Assembly: GCF_023156505.1 (NCBI RefSeq)
Contig: NZ_JALNMJ010000007.1
Location: 1-64,000 of the forward strand
DNA: 64,000 nucleotides
Reading direction: 5' to 3'
Origin: Roseibium sediminicola
GTDB taxonomy: Bacteria > Pseudomonadota > Alphaproteobacteria > Rhizobiales > Stappiaceae
Below, one piece after another: positions 18,319 through 25,680 of this stretch (position 1 is the stretch's first letter; each line of letters starts with the position of its first letter). The notes beneath the pieces were generated by a model. It saw nothing but the letters and a program-made list of their open reading frames with translations, was not told where the DNA came from and ran no database searches. The position numbers were made by a program, and so were the translations under genes.

Positions 18319-19410
18319 ATGACGTCCCTGTCCTTGAAAAATGTCAGCAAGTCCTACGGGACCGTCGAAGTTCTGCGCGATATCAACCTGGACATCGAGC
18401 AAGGCGAGCTGATCGTCTTCGTCGGGCCTTCGGGCTGCGGAAAATCGACCCTTCTGCGCATGATCGCCGGTCTTGAAAAGATCACCGGCGGCGAGCTTGA
18501 AATCGACGGCATGGTGGTCAACGACGTGCCGCCGGCGCAGCGCGGCATCGCCATGGTGTTCCAGTCCTATGCGCTTTATCCGCATATGACGGTCTACGAC
18601 AACATGGCCTTCGCGCTGAAGCTCGCGGGCAAATCCAGGGACGAGATCGACAAGGCGGTGCGCGCCGCCGCCGACCGACTGCAGCTCGGTCCTTATCTTG
18701 ACCGGCTGCCGAAGGCGCTTTCCGGGGGGCAGCGCCAGCGTGTCGCCATTGGCCGCTCGATTGTCCGCGATCCGAAAGTGTTCCTGTTCGACGAACCGCT
18801 CTCCAACCTCGACGCGGCCTTGCGTGTTGCCACCCGGATCGAGATTGCGCAGCTGAAAGAGAGCATGCCGGAAAGCACGATGATCTACGTCACCCACGAC
18901 CAGGTGGAGGCGATGACGCTCGCCAGCCGCATCGTAGTGCTGCATGGCGGCGACGTGGAACAGTTCGGCGCACCACTGGAGCTCTATGAACGCCCGGCCA
19001 ACACGTTCGTTGCCCAGTTCATCGGTTCTCCGGCGATGAACCTTCTGGAAGCCAAGGTCAGTGCCACGGGTAGCCAGACCTCGGTCGTCATGTCCGATGG
19101 TGGTCACGCGGATGTGCCTATCGCTTCCGTCGACAGCGACAAGGACAAGACGGTCAAGCTCGGCGTACGACCTGAGGACCTTACGGTCACGGACAGCGAC
19201 GACTATCTGGTGTCCGCCAATGTCGATATCGTGGAAGCGCTCGGCGAGACGACGGTGCTCTATTTCATGGCCCAGAACGGCGATCCGGGCCTGATCGCAA
19301 AGCTGCCGGGCATTCACCAGATCAGCCGGGGCACTACTGTCCGCCTGACGGCCGCGGCGGAAAAGCTGCATCTGTTCGACGGCAACGGGAAATCGTTCCT
19401 GTACCGGTGA
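18319..19410 (+). CDS. aglK: Alpha-glucoside ABC transporter ATPase AglK
   Basis: About 363 residues from ATG 18319, which has a GGGAGC site upstream; an upstream in-frame TTG at 18304 is less likely. All ABC motifs are present: Walker A GPSGCGKST, signature LSGGQRQRV, Walker B VFLFDEPLSNLD, H-loop YVTHDQVEAMTL. The C-terminal regulatory TOBE region (LGVRPEDLTV ... LYFMAQNG) is typical of MalK/UgpC/MsmK-type CUT1 ATPases. It powers AglEFG in the cytoplasm and may serve other CUT1 systems, as such ATPases are often shared. It is the last gene of the operon; downstream lies a palindromic repeat and then a convergent metal-related operon. Confidence 0.92.
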   Translation: MTSLSLKNVSKSYGTVEVLRDINLDIEQGELIVFVGPSGCGKSTLLRMIAGLEKITGGELEIDGMVVNDVPPAQRGIAMVFQSYALYPHMTVYDNMAFALKLAGKSRDEIDKAVRAAADRLQLGPYLDRLPKALSGGQRQRVAIGRSIVRDPKVFLFDEPLSNLDAALRVATRIEIAQLKESMPESTMIYVTHDQVEAMTLASRIVVLHGGDVEQFGAPLELYERPANTFVAQFIGSPAMNLLEAKVSATGSQTSVVMSDGGHADVPIASVDSDKDKTVKLGVRPEDLTVTDSDDYLVSANVDIVEALGETTVLYFMAQNGDPGLIAKLPGIHQISRGTTVRLTAAAEKLHLFDGNGKSFLYR

Positions 19411-19504
19411 AGGGAGCGTCGCGTTTGGTCCTGAGACCTATTTGCTTTCGGGGGTCATGGGATAGGTGAGACCCCACCCTTGGCGATGGTCCACATCTTT
19501 GTGA

Positions 19505-19665
19505 GACCCCCACCCCTAACCCCTCCCCACAAGGGGGAGGGGGATCAGGCCCTGCCAAGTCCTGCACTTTTTCCGTGGACAAGGGACACGGATCCTGCCG
19601 CTTGTTCGTAGGTACGCTATCGGCGTCTCCCTCCCCCTTGTGGGTAGGGAACAAGGGTGGGGGTG
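19505..19665. repeat. Extragenic palindromic element with C/G-rich arms
   Basis: An arm at about 19505-19544 (ACCCCCACCCCTAACCCCTC, then CACAAGGGGGAGGG) is repeated in inverse at about 19626-19665 with a few mismatches, enclosing about 80 bases. The whole gap 19411-19810 holds no gene. This looks like the C/G-rich intergenic palindromes common in alphaproteobacteria, a MITE-like element. Confidence 0.7.
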
Positions 19666-19810
19666 TACAGCCTCGTCGACATTTCGACCGTCGAAGGTGT
19701 CCACCATGTCTCCGAACACCCGTCCACTTTGTCCCAGGTCTATCCAAAGGGCAGGGATTAGACGTGGGGTTTCTCGCGCCATTGCCGGATACACATTGAC
19801 GGCGTGAAAA

Positions 19811-20356
19811 TCAGTGCTGGTGCCCGGCGTGGCTATGCTGCGTGGCGTTTTCGGCTTCGACCTGGACTGTCATGTCGAGATGGCCGACGTCGAATTCCAG
19901 TTCGATCTTAAAGCTGTCGCCTTTTTCAAAGTCCTGTTTCAGACCGGTGAGGCGCAGGGCGAGACCGTTGGGGGCAAGGACCAGTTCCTTGCCCGGCTTG
20001 ACCGGCATGACGGGCAGCGCGACATAGTCCGCTTCGCCGTTCTTCAGCTGGAAACCAACCAACTCGACAGTGTCGGCAATCTCTGTCTCGGCGCCGAGAA
20101 ACTTCACGTCCTTGTCCGAGCCGTTGTTGATCTCGACAAACAGCAGCGCTTCTTTTTCGGACGTCGCCCGGATCCAGGCATGCAGGGCGGTAACCCCATG
20201 AGCGCTGGCCGTGTGATCCGTGTGCTCATCATCGTGGCCGTCTTTGTCGTAACGTTCCTCGTGTGTGTGTTCTTCCGATGTTTTTTGTGTGTCGGAAGCC
20301 CAGGCAGGCTGGGCGAACAGAAACAGGGCGGACAGGAAAAGAACAGCAGCACGCAT
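19811..20356 (-). CDS. His-rich periplasmic PCu(A)C-like protein lacking the copper ligands
   Basis: 181 residues with a Sec signal ending QPAWA. The mature N-terminus (about 22-53) and the C-terminus are rich in His, Asp and Glu (HTHEERYDKDGHDDEHTDH; HSHAGHQH). The middle part (about 58-165) aligns by eye with the PCu(A)C cupredoxin-like chaperone fold: ADTVELVGFQLKNG, KPGKELVLAPNGLALRLTGL and FEKGDSFKIELEF. The usual Cu(I) ligands (H...M...HxM) are replaced by Val, Leu and Arg. It may therefore bind another metal, for example zinc, through its His tails. It is the last gene of a leftward operon with an ABC ATPase, an FtsX-like permease and a CPFC-motif protein. Confidence 0.75.
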   Translation of the reverse strand: MRAAVLFLSALFLFAQPAWASDTQKTSEEHTHEERYDKDGHDDEHTDHTASAHGVTALHAWIRATSEKEALLFVEINNGSDKDVKFLGAETEIADTVELVGFQLKNGEADYVALPVMPVKPGKELVLAPNGLALRLTGLKQDFEKGDSFKIELEFDVGHLDMTVQVEAENATQHSHAGHQH

Positions 20357-20378
20357 GGGGCACCTATGTGTGAGAGGA

Positions 20379-21701
20379 TCAGGCGCGCAGATCTGTAATG
20401 ATATTACGTGACATCGCCATGAAGGCGGGCAGAAGCGCCAGCAGGACCGTCAGGCTGACGAATCCCGCGATCAGATGGAATTCGGGCCAGTCGAGCGTCG
20501 CCCGGACCAGAATGTCGGTGCGCGCCGTGACCACGTCCGAGATGACGCGCACGGCGATCCAGCCAATCGCAAGACCTGTCAGGGATCCGGCGACGATCAG
20601 GGTGGCGGCATAGGTCCAGACCACGGCAAAGACAAAACGTCCGGGTGCGCCGAGGGCGCGCAGCAATGCCAGGCGCCGGGCAAACAGGCGCGCCAGCACG
20701 ATCAGGCCCGTGAGCACGCCTGCGGTGACCAGAACCTGGGTGAGGATGGCCATCACTGACATCACCTGGCGGACATCGCCCATCAGGGAATGCAGCTGGG
20801 CGAGCACGGCGCCGGGGAAGAAGGCCATCATGTCGTCTCGGGTGAAGTCCGAGCGCAAAGCATAATTCGCCCAGAGCGCCTCGGCGCGCACCAGAACGGC
20901 CGGGGTCCCGGGAAAGAAGTCCGGGTCGAAAGGCGGACCGATCTGGCTGCTGCGGTCCGGGGCGTGGCCGTTGACGAGGCCATGGACTTCCCAGACGACT
21001 TCGACCGGCACCAGAATGGCCCGGTCCCAGGGGCTGCCGGTCGGCGGCATCCTGCCGACAATGGTGAGCTCCGTACCGGCATGGGCGTCTTCTTCCGCTG
21101 CATCTCCGACACCATGGGCCGGTTCGAACTGTGCGCCGAGCGCCAGATCCACGGACGAACCGGCCACGGCTTCGCCGCTGACGGCGAACAGCCTTCCTTC
21201 CGCGAGGCCGCCGGACAGATGGCGGATGAACTCTGCCGTGGTGCCGACGACGGGAGAGTCGCGATAGCTGTCGCCGAAGGCGATCGGCGCCGCCAGGTCG
21301 ACGCTTTCATGGGTGGCGATGTCATTGAAAGCCTCGCCGCTCAGCAACGGGACGTCGCTCGGCTGCAGATAGACGGCGGCGAACATCATGGTGATCTCGC
21401 TGCCGGGCGCGGCGACGATCAGGTCGAACTTGTCGGCGGCGCGGGCCGTGCCTTTCCGAAGGCCCCGTTCCTGGGCAATCAGGCCGACGCCGATGCCGAC
21501 GGAGACGGCGATCAATAGCACGAAGGTCAGATTGGTCCAGCGAAAGCGCCACAGCAGGGCGCCGACCAGCGCCTGCGGACGGAAGCCCCACAGGACGACC
21601 ATGCCGACCAGAAAAGTCGGCAGGAGCAGCAGGGCAAGCCAAAGGCTGTCCTGGGCCAGCGGCGACAGCGATTGCCAGTTATTCGTGATGAGATCAGGCA
21701 A
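20379..21701 (-). CDS. ABC transporter permease, FtsX/MacB-like
   Basis: 440 residues. Two N-terminal helices (LWLALLLLPTFLVGMVVLWG and LTFVLLIAVSVGIGVGL) precede a large periplasmic domain of about 200 residues. Three or more C-terminal helices follow (VLVTAGVLTGLIVLARLFA, FAVVWTYAATLIVAGSLTGL, LIAGFVSLTVLLALLPAFMA). This is the topology of type VII ABC permeases (FtsX/LolCE/MacB), which move substrates across or within the periplasmic side by mechanotransmission rather than import through a channel. The segment RRLALLRALGAPGRFVF is the cytoplasmic coupling helix. Its start overlaps the ATPase gene by 8 bases, so they form one transporter. Substrate unknown; the context suggests a metal or a metalloprotein. 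Confidence 0.82.
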   Translation of the reverse strand: MPDLITNNWQSLSPLAQDSLWLALLLLPTFLVGMVVLWGFRPQALVGALLWRFRWTNLTFVLLIAVSVGIGVGLIAQERGLRKGTARAADKFDLIVAAPGSEITMMFAAVYLQPSDVPLLSGEAFNDIATHESVDLAAPIAFGDSYRDSPVVGTTAEFIRHLSGGLAEGRLFAVSGEAVAGSSVDLALGAQFEPAHGVGDAAEEDAHAGTELTIVGRMPPTGSPWDRAILVPVEVVWEVHGLVNGHAPDRSSQIGPPFDPDFFPGTPAVLVRAEALWANYALRSDFTRDDMMAFFPGAVLAQLHSLMGDVRQVMSVMAILTQVLVTAGVLTGLIVLARLFARRLALLRALGAPGRFVFAVVWTYAATLIVAGSLTGLAIGWIAVRVISDVVTARTDILVRATLDWPEFHLIAGFVSLTVLLALLPAFMAMSRNIITDLRA

Positions 21702-22386
21702 GGGCAGCCTCGCTCAAGAGGCGGCCGTCGGCGATATCGATGACCCGGTCCATCTGCTCCAGCAGGTGCAGGTCATGGCTTACGGCGATCAGGGTCTTTT
21801 GCTCCGAGCGGGTCAGGTCAATGAGATCCGCGATCAGGGCATTCGCGGTGTCCCGGTCAAGGCTGGCTGTCGGTTCGTCCGCCAGGATGATGGCCGGATC
21901 ATGGGCGAGGGCACGGGCAATCGCTGTGCGCTGGCGTTCGCCGCCTGAAAAACTGTCGACCGTGCGCCTGTCCTTTGGAACGCGCAGCCTCTCCAGGAAG
22001 CCTTCGGCGGTCTTGCGGATCGAACGGCGTTTGTCTGCGCCGTTGAAGGCGGTCGCCAGGGTGGCGTTGCCGAGGGCACTGAGTTCCTCGAACAGGAGGA
22101 AATCCTGAAAGATCATGCCGATGGTTTCGCGGCGAAAACGTGCACGGGCGCCGTCGCCCAGGTGGGCGAGATCGGTTCCGCCCCAGTCAATTTTGCCGGA
22201 CATCGTGGATTGCAGGCCTGCAAGCGCATAAAGGAAGGTTGATTTGCCTGCACCTGAGGGACCGCGCAGGCCGATGACATCGCCGGGGGCGGCGGAGAAT
22301 GTCGGGCAGGTCAACAGCAGGCGGCCGTTCGGGGCGCGAACCGACAGGCTCTCAACGTGGAGGGGCAGGGACATGTGGTTGGTCAC
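21694..22386 (-). CDS. ABC transporter ATPase, LolD/MacB-like
   Basis: 230 residues. Motifs: Walker A GPSGAGKSTFL, Q-loop IFQDFLLFEEL, signature FSGGERQRTAIARAL, Walker B AIILADEPTASLD and H-loop VSHDLHLL. The short length and the ADEPTASLD Walker B are typical of LolD/MacB/FtsE ATPases, which pair with FtsX-like permeases such as the overlapping downstream gene. The start is a GTG that overlaps the upstream stop codon (GTGA); ATG 22372-22374 four codons downstream is an alternative. Confidence 0.87.
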   Translation of the reverse strand: MTNHMSLPLHVESLSVRAPNGRLLLTCPTFSAAPGDVIGLRGPSGAGKSTFLYALAGLQSTMSGKIDWGGTDLAHLGDGARARFRRETIGMIFQDFLLFEELSALGNATLATAFNGADKRRSIRKTAEGFLERLRVPKDRRTVDSFSGGERQRTAIARALAHDPAIILADEPTASLDRDTANALIADLIDLTRSEQKTLIAVSHDLHLLEQMDRVIDIADGRLLSEAALA

Positions 22387-22823
22387 GCCAGTCCATAAAC
22401 AGCATCAACAAGGCGTACCCGGCTGACGAAGCCGGTGTCCGGGTCCTTTAAGGTGCCGAGTTCAAGAATGCCGCTCGTCTCGATTTTCCGGTTGAAGGAA
22501 ATCACTTCCACGGTGCGTTTGGTGTAGATCGCGAGAATGTCCTCGGGCCACTCCGCTTCGGTTTCGCAGAACGGACAGACGGCCATGGGTTTCTTGGTCA
22601 GCACGAAAAAACTGATCTCCGCCTTCAGCGGCGGTGCCATGAAGCCATCAACGGCGATACGGTGGCCTGCCAGGGACTTGGCAAGCTCGGAAAAACTCCT
22701 GTCCTTGTTGTAAAGCTCGCGCAGTTTGAGCGGGCCATCGGCGGCCTTGGCAGTGCTGGTCAGGCTGAAGCCTGTCGTAAGGCCGAGGCCGAGCCCGGAG
22801 AAAAGTAATTGCCTGCGGTCCAT
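22383..22823 (-). CDS. Exported CPFC-motif protein of unknown function, possible OB fold
   Basis: About 146 residues from ATG 22823. The N-terminus MDRRQLLFSGLGLGLTTGFS with a following STAKA is a twin-arginine-like signal peptide. A CPFCETEAEWPEDILAIYTK block and the ending LGTLKDPDTGFVSRVRLVDA are conserved-looking; the latter resembles small OB-fold proteins found with ABC transporters, and the CxxC could bind a metal or be redox active. The function is not recognised. An in-frame extension to 22919 would begin inside the terminator hairpin of the alkaline phosphatase gene, so the internal ATG was preferred. It overlaps the ATPase by 4 bases and heads the operon. Confidence 0.72.
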   Translation of the reverse strand: MDRRQLLFSGLGLGLTTGFSLTSTAKAADGPLKLRELYNKDRSFSELAKSLAGHRIAVDGFMAPPLKAEISFFVLTKKPMAVCPFCETEAEWPEDILAIYTKRTVEVISFNRKIETSGILELGTLKDPDTGFVSRVRLVDAVYGLA

Positions 22824-22882
22824 GGTTCTGTCCAGGTTGGTGACGGTTTCATCCGGTAACTGAATAGCGCTGCCAGATGACA

Positions 22883-22917
22883 GAAAAGAGAAGGGCCCAC
22901 TCGAGAGCAGGCCCTTC
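22883..22917 (-). terminator. Intrinsic terminator of the alkaline phosphatase gene
   Basis: On the minus strand GAAGGGCC (22917-22910) pairs with GGCCCTTC (22897-22890) across a 12-base loop, followed by a T-rich tract (TCTTTTC). It lies about 20 bases after the phosphatase stop. Confidence 0.85.
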
Positions 22918-22938
22918 AACCCAAGGCGCGAACGCTGC

Positions 22939-24426
22939 TTATTCAGCGGTCGCGGCGTGGTGCATGACGTGGAAGACGAAGTTCTGTTCCACGGTACCGT
23001 TCAACAGGTGGGCGAACGGGCCTTTGGCATAGATCGCAACGTCTTCACCGGAGTGGGTTTCGGAGGACATCGGGATCAGGGCCTGCTGGACATAGTCCAG
23101 GTCGGTGGCTTCTTCCTGGGTCAGGGCCGGGCGGGTGCCGGTCCAGTCCTGGTCTTCGGTCAGGATAGAGCCGGACCCGTTCAGATACCCAACCGTGGTG
23201 TAGGGCTTGTTGTCGGCAGCCGTGTTCGGCTCGTCCAGCGCCTCGATGCCGGCCGGGTTGATCTTCATGGACAGGCCCAGAATGTCGGAGCCGCGGCCCG
23301 CATAACCCTGGAACGCGATCGCATGTTCGTGGTCGGCGGTGACGATGATCAGGGTGTCTTCGTCATTGGTCAGCTCGTCGGCCTTGGCGACGGCTTCGGC
23401 GAAGGCGACACCGTCGCGCACGACGCGGGCCAGGTTGCCGTCGTGGTTGGCGTGGTCGACGCGGCCTGCTTCAACGGTCAGGAAAAAGCCTTGCTCGTTG
23501 TTCTGCAACGCCTTGATGGCAGCTTCGGTCATCTCGGCGAGGCTCGGCTCACCGGTGCGGTCGGCTTCGTACTTCATGTGCGAGGATTCGAACAGACCGA
23601 CCAGCGGAGTGCCGTCCAGCTTGGCTGCCTCGAACGATGCGTCGTCAAAGACGTATTGTACGCCAGCAGCTTTTGCCTCTTCGATGAGGTTCTTGCCGTC
23701 TGTACGCTTGCCACCCTTGCCTTCTTCGTCGGTGACATCGGTCGGGATGAAGTGGCGGCGGCCGCCCCCGAGAGCAACGTCAACGCGGCCGGCTTTGACG
23801 GCCTCGATCATCTGGGTGGCGATGTCCGGGACCTGGCAACCTTCCGGCAGCTTGCTGTTGTCTTCGAAATTTCGGTCAGCGGAATGCGCGTAGGCCGAAG
23901 CCGGGGTCGCGTGGGTCAGACGAGCGGTGGAGATGACGCCGACGGCCTTGCCCATCGCCGTGTAGATTTCAGCGGCATTGGCAACAGTCGCGCCTTCGAC
24001 CTGCGAGCAGTCACCGCGGTTCAGCGTTTCGTCGACGCCGATCACGCCGGCCTTGGTTTTGACGCCGGAATGCATGGCGGTGCCCGTACCGGCCGAATCC
24101 GGTGTCTGGGCGTTGACGTTGTAGGTCTTGGCCAATGCCAGGTGCGGAAACGTCTCGTGATGCAGGACGTGTTCGTCGCCGTAATTGCCGTTCTGCTGGC
24201 CGTCGAACAGGCGGGTGGCGTAGTTGGTGCCGACGCCGTTGCCGTCCGCGATCAGGATGATCACGTTCTTGGCCTTGTTGGTGTTCGGCTGGACGGCGGC
24301 TTTTGCTTCGAGCTGAGCCTGGGCGGCGGTGAACCAGTCGTTGTCCTGCTGCGGCAGGGCGTCCTGGGCAAAGGCGACGGAGCCGGTCAGGGCGAGCGCC
24401 AGCGTGGAACTAATGATCGTTTTCAT
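22939..24426 (-). CDS. phoA: Alkaline phosphatase (PhoA family), periplasmic
   Basis: 495 residues with a Sec signal peptide ending SVAFA. The metal site and active site are clear: AKNVIILIADGNG (Asp61), and TPDSAGTGTAMHSGVKT with the phosphorylated Ser at about residue 111. Further metal ligands lie in VEAGRVDHANHDGN and IIVTADHEHA, and in the C-terminal SETHSGEDVAIYAKG. This is a Zn2/Mg phosphomonoesterase of the PhoA superfamily that releases phosphate from organic esters in the periplasm. Upstream is an AT-rich palindrome resembling a metal-regulator box rather than an obvious Pho box. A terminator separates it from the downstream ABC operon. Confidence 0.93.
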   Translation of the reverse strand: MKTIISSTLALALTGSVAFAQDALPQQDNDWFTAAQAQLEAKAAVQPNTNKAKNVIILIADGNGVGTNYATRLFDGQQNGNYGDEHVLHHETFPHLALAKTYNVNAQTPDSAGTGTAMHSGVKTKAGVIGVDETLNRGDCSQVEGATVANAAEIYTAMGKAVGVISTARLTHATPASAYAHSADRNFEDNSKLPEGCQVPDIATQMIEAVKAGRVDVALGGGRRHFIPTDVTDEEGKGGKRTDGKNLIEEAKAAGVQYVFDDASFEAAKLDGTPLVGLFESSHMKYEADRTGEPSLAEMTEAAIKALQNNEQGFFLTVEAGRVDHANHDGNLARVVRDGVAFAEAVAKADELTNDEDTLIIVTADHEHAIAFQGYAGRGSDILGLSMKINPAGIEALDEPNTAADNKPYTTVGYLNGSGSILTEDQDWTGTRPALTQEEATDLDYVQQALIPMSSETHSGEDVAIYAKGPFAHLLNGTVEQNFVFHVMHHAATAE

Positions 24427-24514
24427 GACATCTCCCGAGAGTGTGGGGGGAACCCGGGAGTTACTTAAGAATCGTGGATGACAAATGATTGACAGTTAGA
24501 TGACGAAGTGTATT

Positions 24515-24529
24515 TGTAATTATATTACA
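24515..24529. promoter_or_regulatory. AT-rich palindrome upstream of phoA, Zur-box-like
   Basis: TGTAATTATATTACA: 6-bp arms around TAT, 89 bases upstream of the phoA start. Zinc-uptake-regulator (Zur) boxes in alphaproteobacteria have the form TGTTATAnnATAACA; similarity is partial, so the regulator is not established. Confidence 0.4.
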
Positions 24530-24741
24530 TAACGCTAGCGATCTTGTCTTTTATGTGCCGGCAAAATTTCTGGCCATGACTGTAGTTGCTGAACATCAGT
24601 CCTTTTTGAAATTACCCGACTAATCATTCGCCCCGGACTTCTCCTGGAAACCGGTATTTCCGGACGAAAAAGAAAATTGCTGCGCCTCTGGCGTGTATGC
24701 GACTGATGGCGGACTGCCACCTCCTTTCCGCAAACTGTCAT

Positions 24742-24785
24742 ATCATTTTCATATGAGCGTCGAATAAGGTTCATATGAAAATGAT
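24742..24785. promoter_or_regulatory. 15-bp perfect inverted repeat upstream of the DeoR gene
   Basis: ATCATTTTCATATGA (24742-24756) is repeated in inverse as TCATATGAAAATGAT (24771-24785), with a 14-base spacer. Each arm holds its own TTCATATGA-type dyad. It lies about 107 bases before the DeoR start and is a good candidate operator pair for that regulator. Confidence 0.6.
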
Positions 24786-24891
24786 TTAACCGGGCTTCGA
24801 AGTCAGGCTTTTTCGAGTCAACATGATGCCCTTGAAAATCCCGGCTTCGGCCACAGCCGAACCGGGCGGGATAATGTCGGATACCTAAAAC

Positions 24892-25680
24892 ATGCTTGGG
24901 CAGATAGATATTTCAAAACGTCAGGCCGAAATTGCGGACCTGGTGCAAAAAGCCGGTTTCGCGTCCGTGGAAGAACTGGCGGAGCGGTTCGAAGTGACCA
25001 CCCAGACCATTCGCCGGGATGTGAACGGGCTGTGCGAACTCGGCATCCTGCGCCGCACCCATGGCGGGGTCGAGCCGCCGGCGCCGGCCTCCAACATTCA
25101 CTATTCCACCCGGCAGATCCTCAATCTTCCCGAAAAGCAGCTGATTGCCAAACTGGTTGCCGGTCATGTCGACAACAATCAGTCGCTCGCTTTTTCCATC
25201 GGCACGACCCCGGAAATCGTCATGCAGGCGTTGACCGGCCATGACAGGCTGGCGGTGTTCACCAACAATTTGAACGTCGCCTTCTCCGCTTCCGGCAACC
25301 CGTCCTTCCAGGTCACCATTGCGGGTGGCCGGCTGCGACACGGCGACCGAGACGTGCTGGGATCCGCGGCGCAGGCATTCTTCGCCAACTACAAGGTCGA
25401 TATCGGGATTTTCGGCGTGGCCGGTGTCGATGAGGACGGCACTCTGCTCGACTTCCACGAGGATGAAGTCGCCGCGCGCCAGTCGATCCTGGCCAATTGC
25501 CGCAAGTCCTACCTGGTGCTCGATCACAGCAAGTTCGGGCGCAGTGCCCATGTGCGCGGCGGCCAGCTCGCCGATGTCGACGGGATCTTCACGGACCGGC
25601 CGGTGCCGAAAGACTATCTGGCGGTGCTTGAGGGGGCCAAAACCGAGGTCTTTGTGGCGGACGAGGGGGACAGGGTGTGA
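24892..25680 (+). CDS. DeoR/GlpR family transcriptional regulator
   Basis: 262 residues. The N-terminal helix-turn-helix is the DeoR signature (RQAEIADLVQKAGFASVEEL, then VTTQTIRRDVNGLCELGILRRTHGG). The C-terminal DeoRC sensor domain has the sugar-phosphate-binding pattern (FSIGTTPEIVMQAL, LAVFTNNLNVA, GVAGVDEDGTLLDF, LVLDHSKFGR). Members respond to phosphorylated sugars or glycerol phosphate. It overlaps the ATPase gene by 4 bases (GTGA), so it is the first gene of the Ugp-like transporter operon and probably autoregulates it through the inverted repeat upstream. The ribosome site is weak. Confidence 0.9.
   Translation: MLGQIDISKRQAEIADLVQKAGFASVEELAERFEVTTQTIRRDVNGLCELGILRRTHGGVEPPAPASNIHYSTRQILNLPEKQLIAKLVAGHVDNNQSLAFSIGTTPEIVMQALTGHDRLAVFTNNLNVAFSASGNPSFQVTIAGGRLRHGDRDVLGSAAQAFFANYKVDIGIFGVAGVDEDGTLLDFHEDEVAARQSILANCRKSYLVLDHSKFGRSAHVRGGQLADVDGIFTDRPVPKDYLAVLEGAKTEVFVADEGDRV

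Larger units (their letters stand above)
24427..24891. other. Divergent intergenic region with two palindromic sites
   Basis: About 465 bases between phoA (leftward) and the DeoR gene (rightward). It contains the AT-rich palindrome at 24515-24529 and the 15-bp inverted repeat at 24742-24785. A 79-codon minus-strand frame (24535-24774) crosses the second palindrome and has no domain, so it was not called. Confidence 0.55.

Noticed and set aside
22824-22919. Longer start for the CPFC-motif protein (ATG at 22919)
   Set aside because: It would begin inside the phoA terminator hairpin, and the twin-arginine-like signal begins at the internal ATG.
24535-24774. 79-codon minus-strand frame between phoA and the DeoR gene
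   Set aside because: It overlaps the inverted repeat and promoter region, and its product has no recognisable features.
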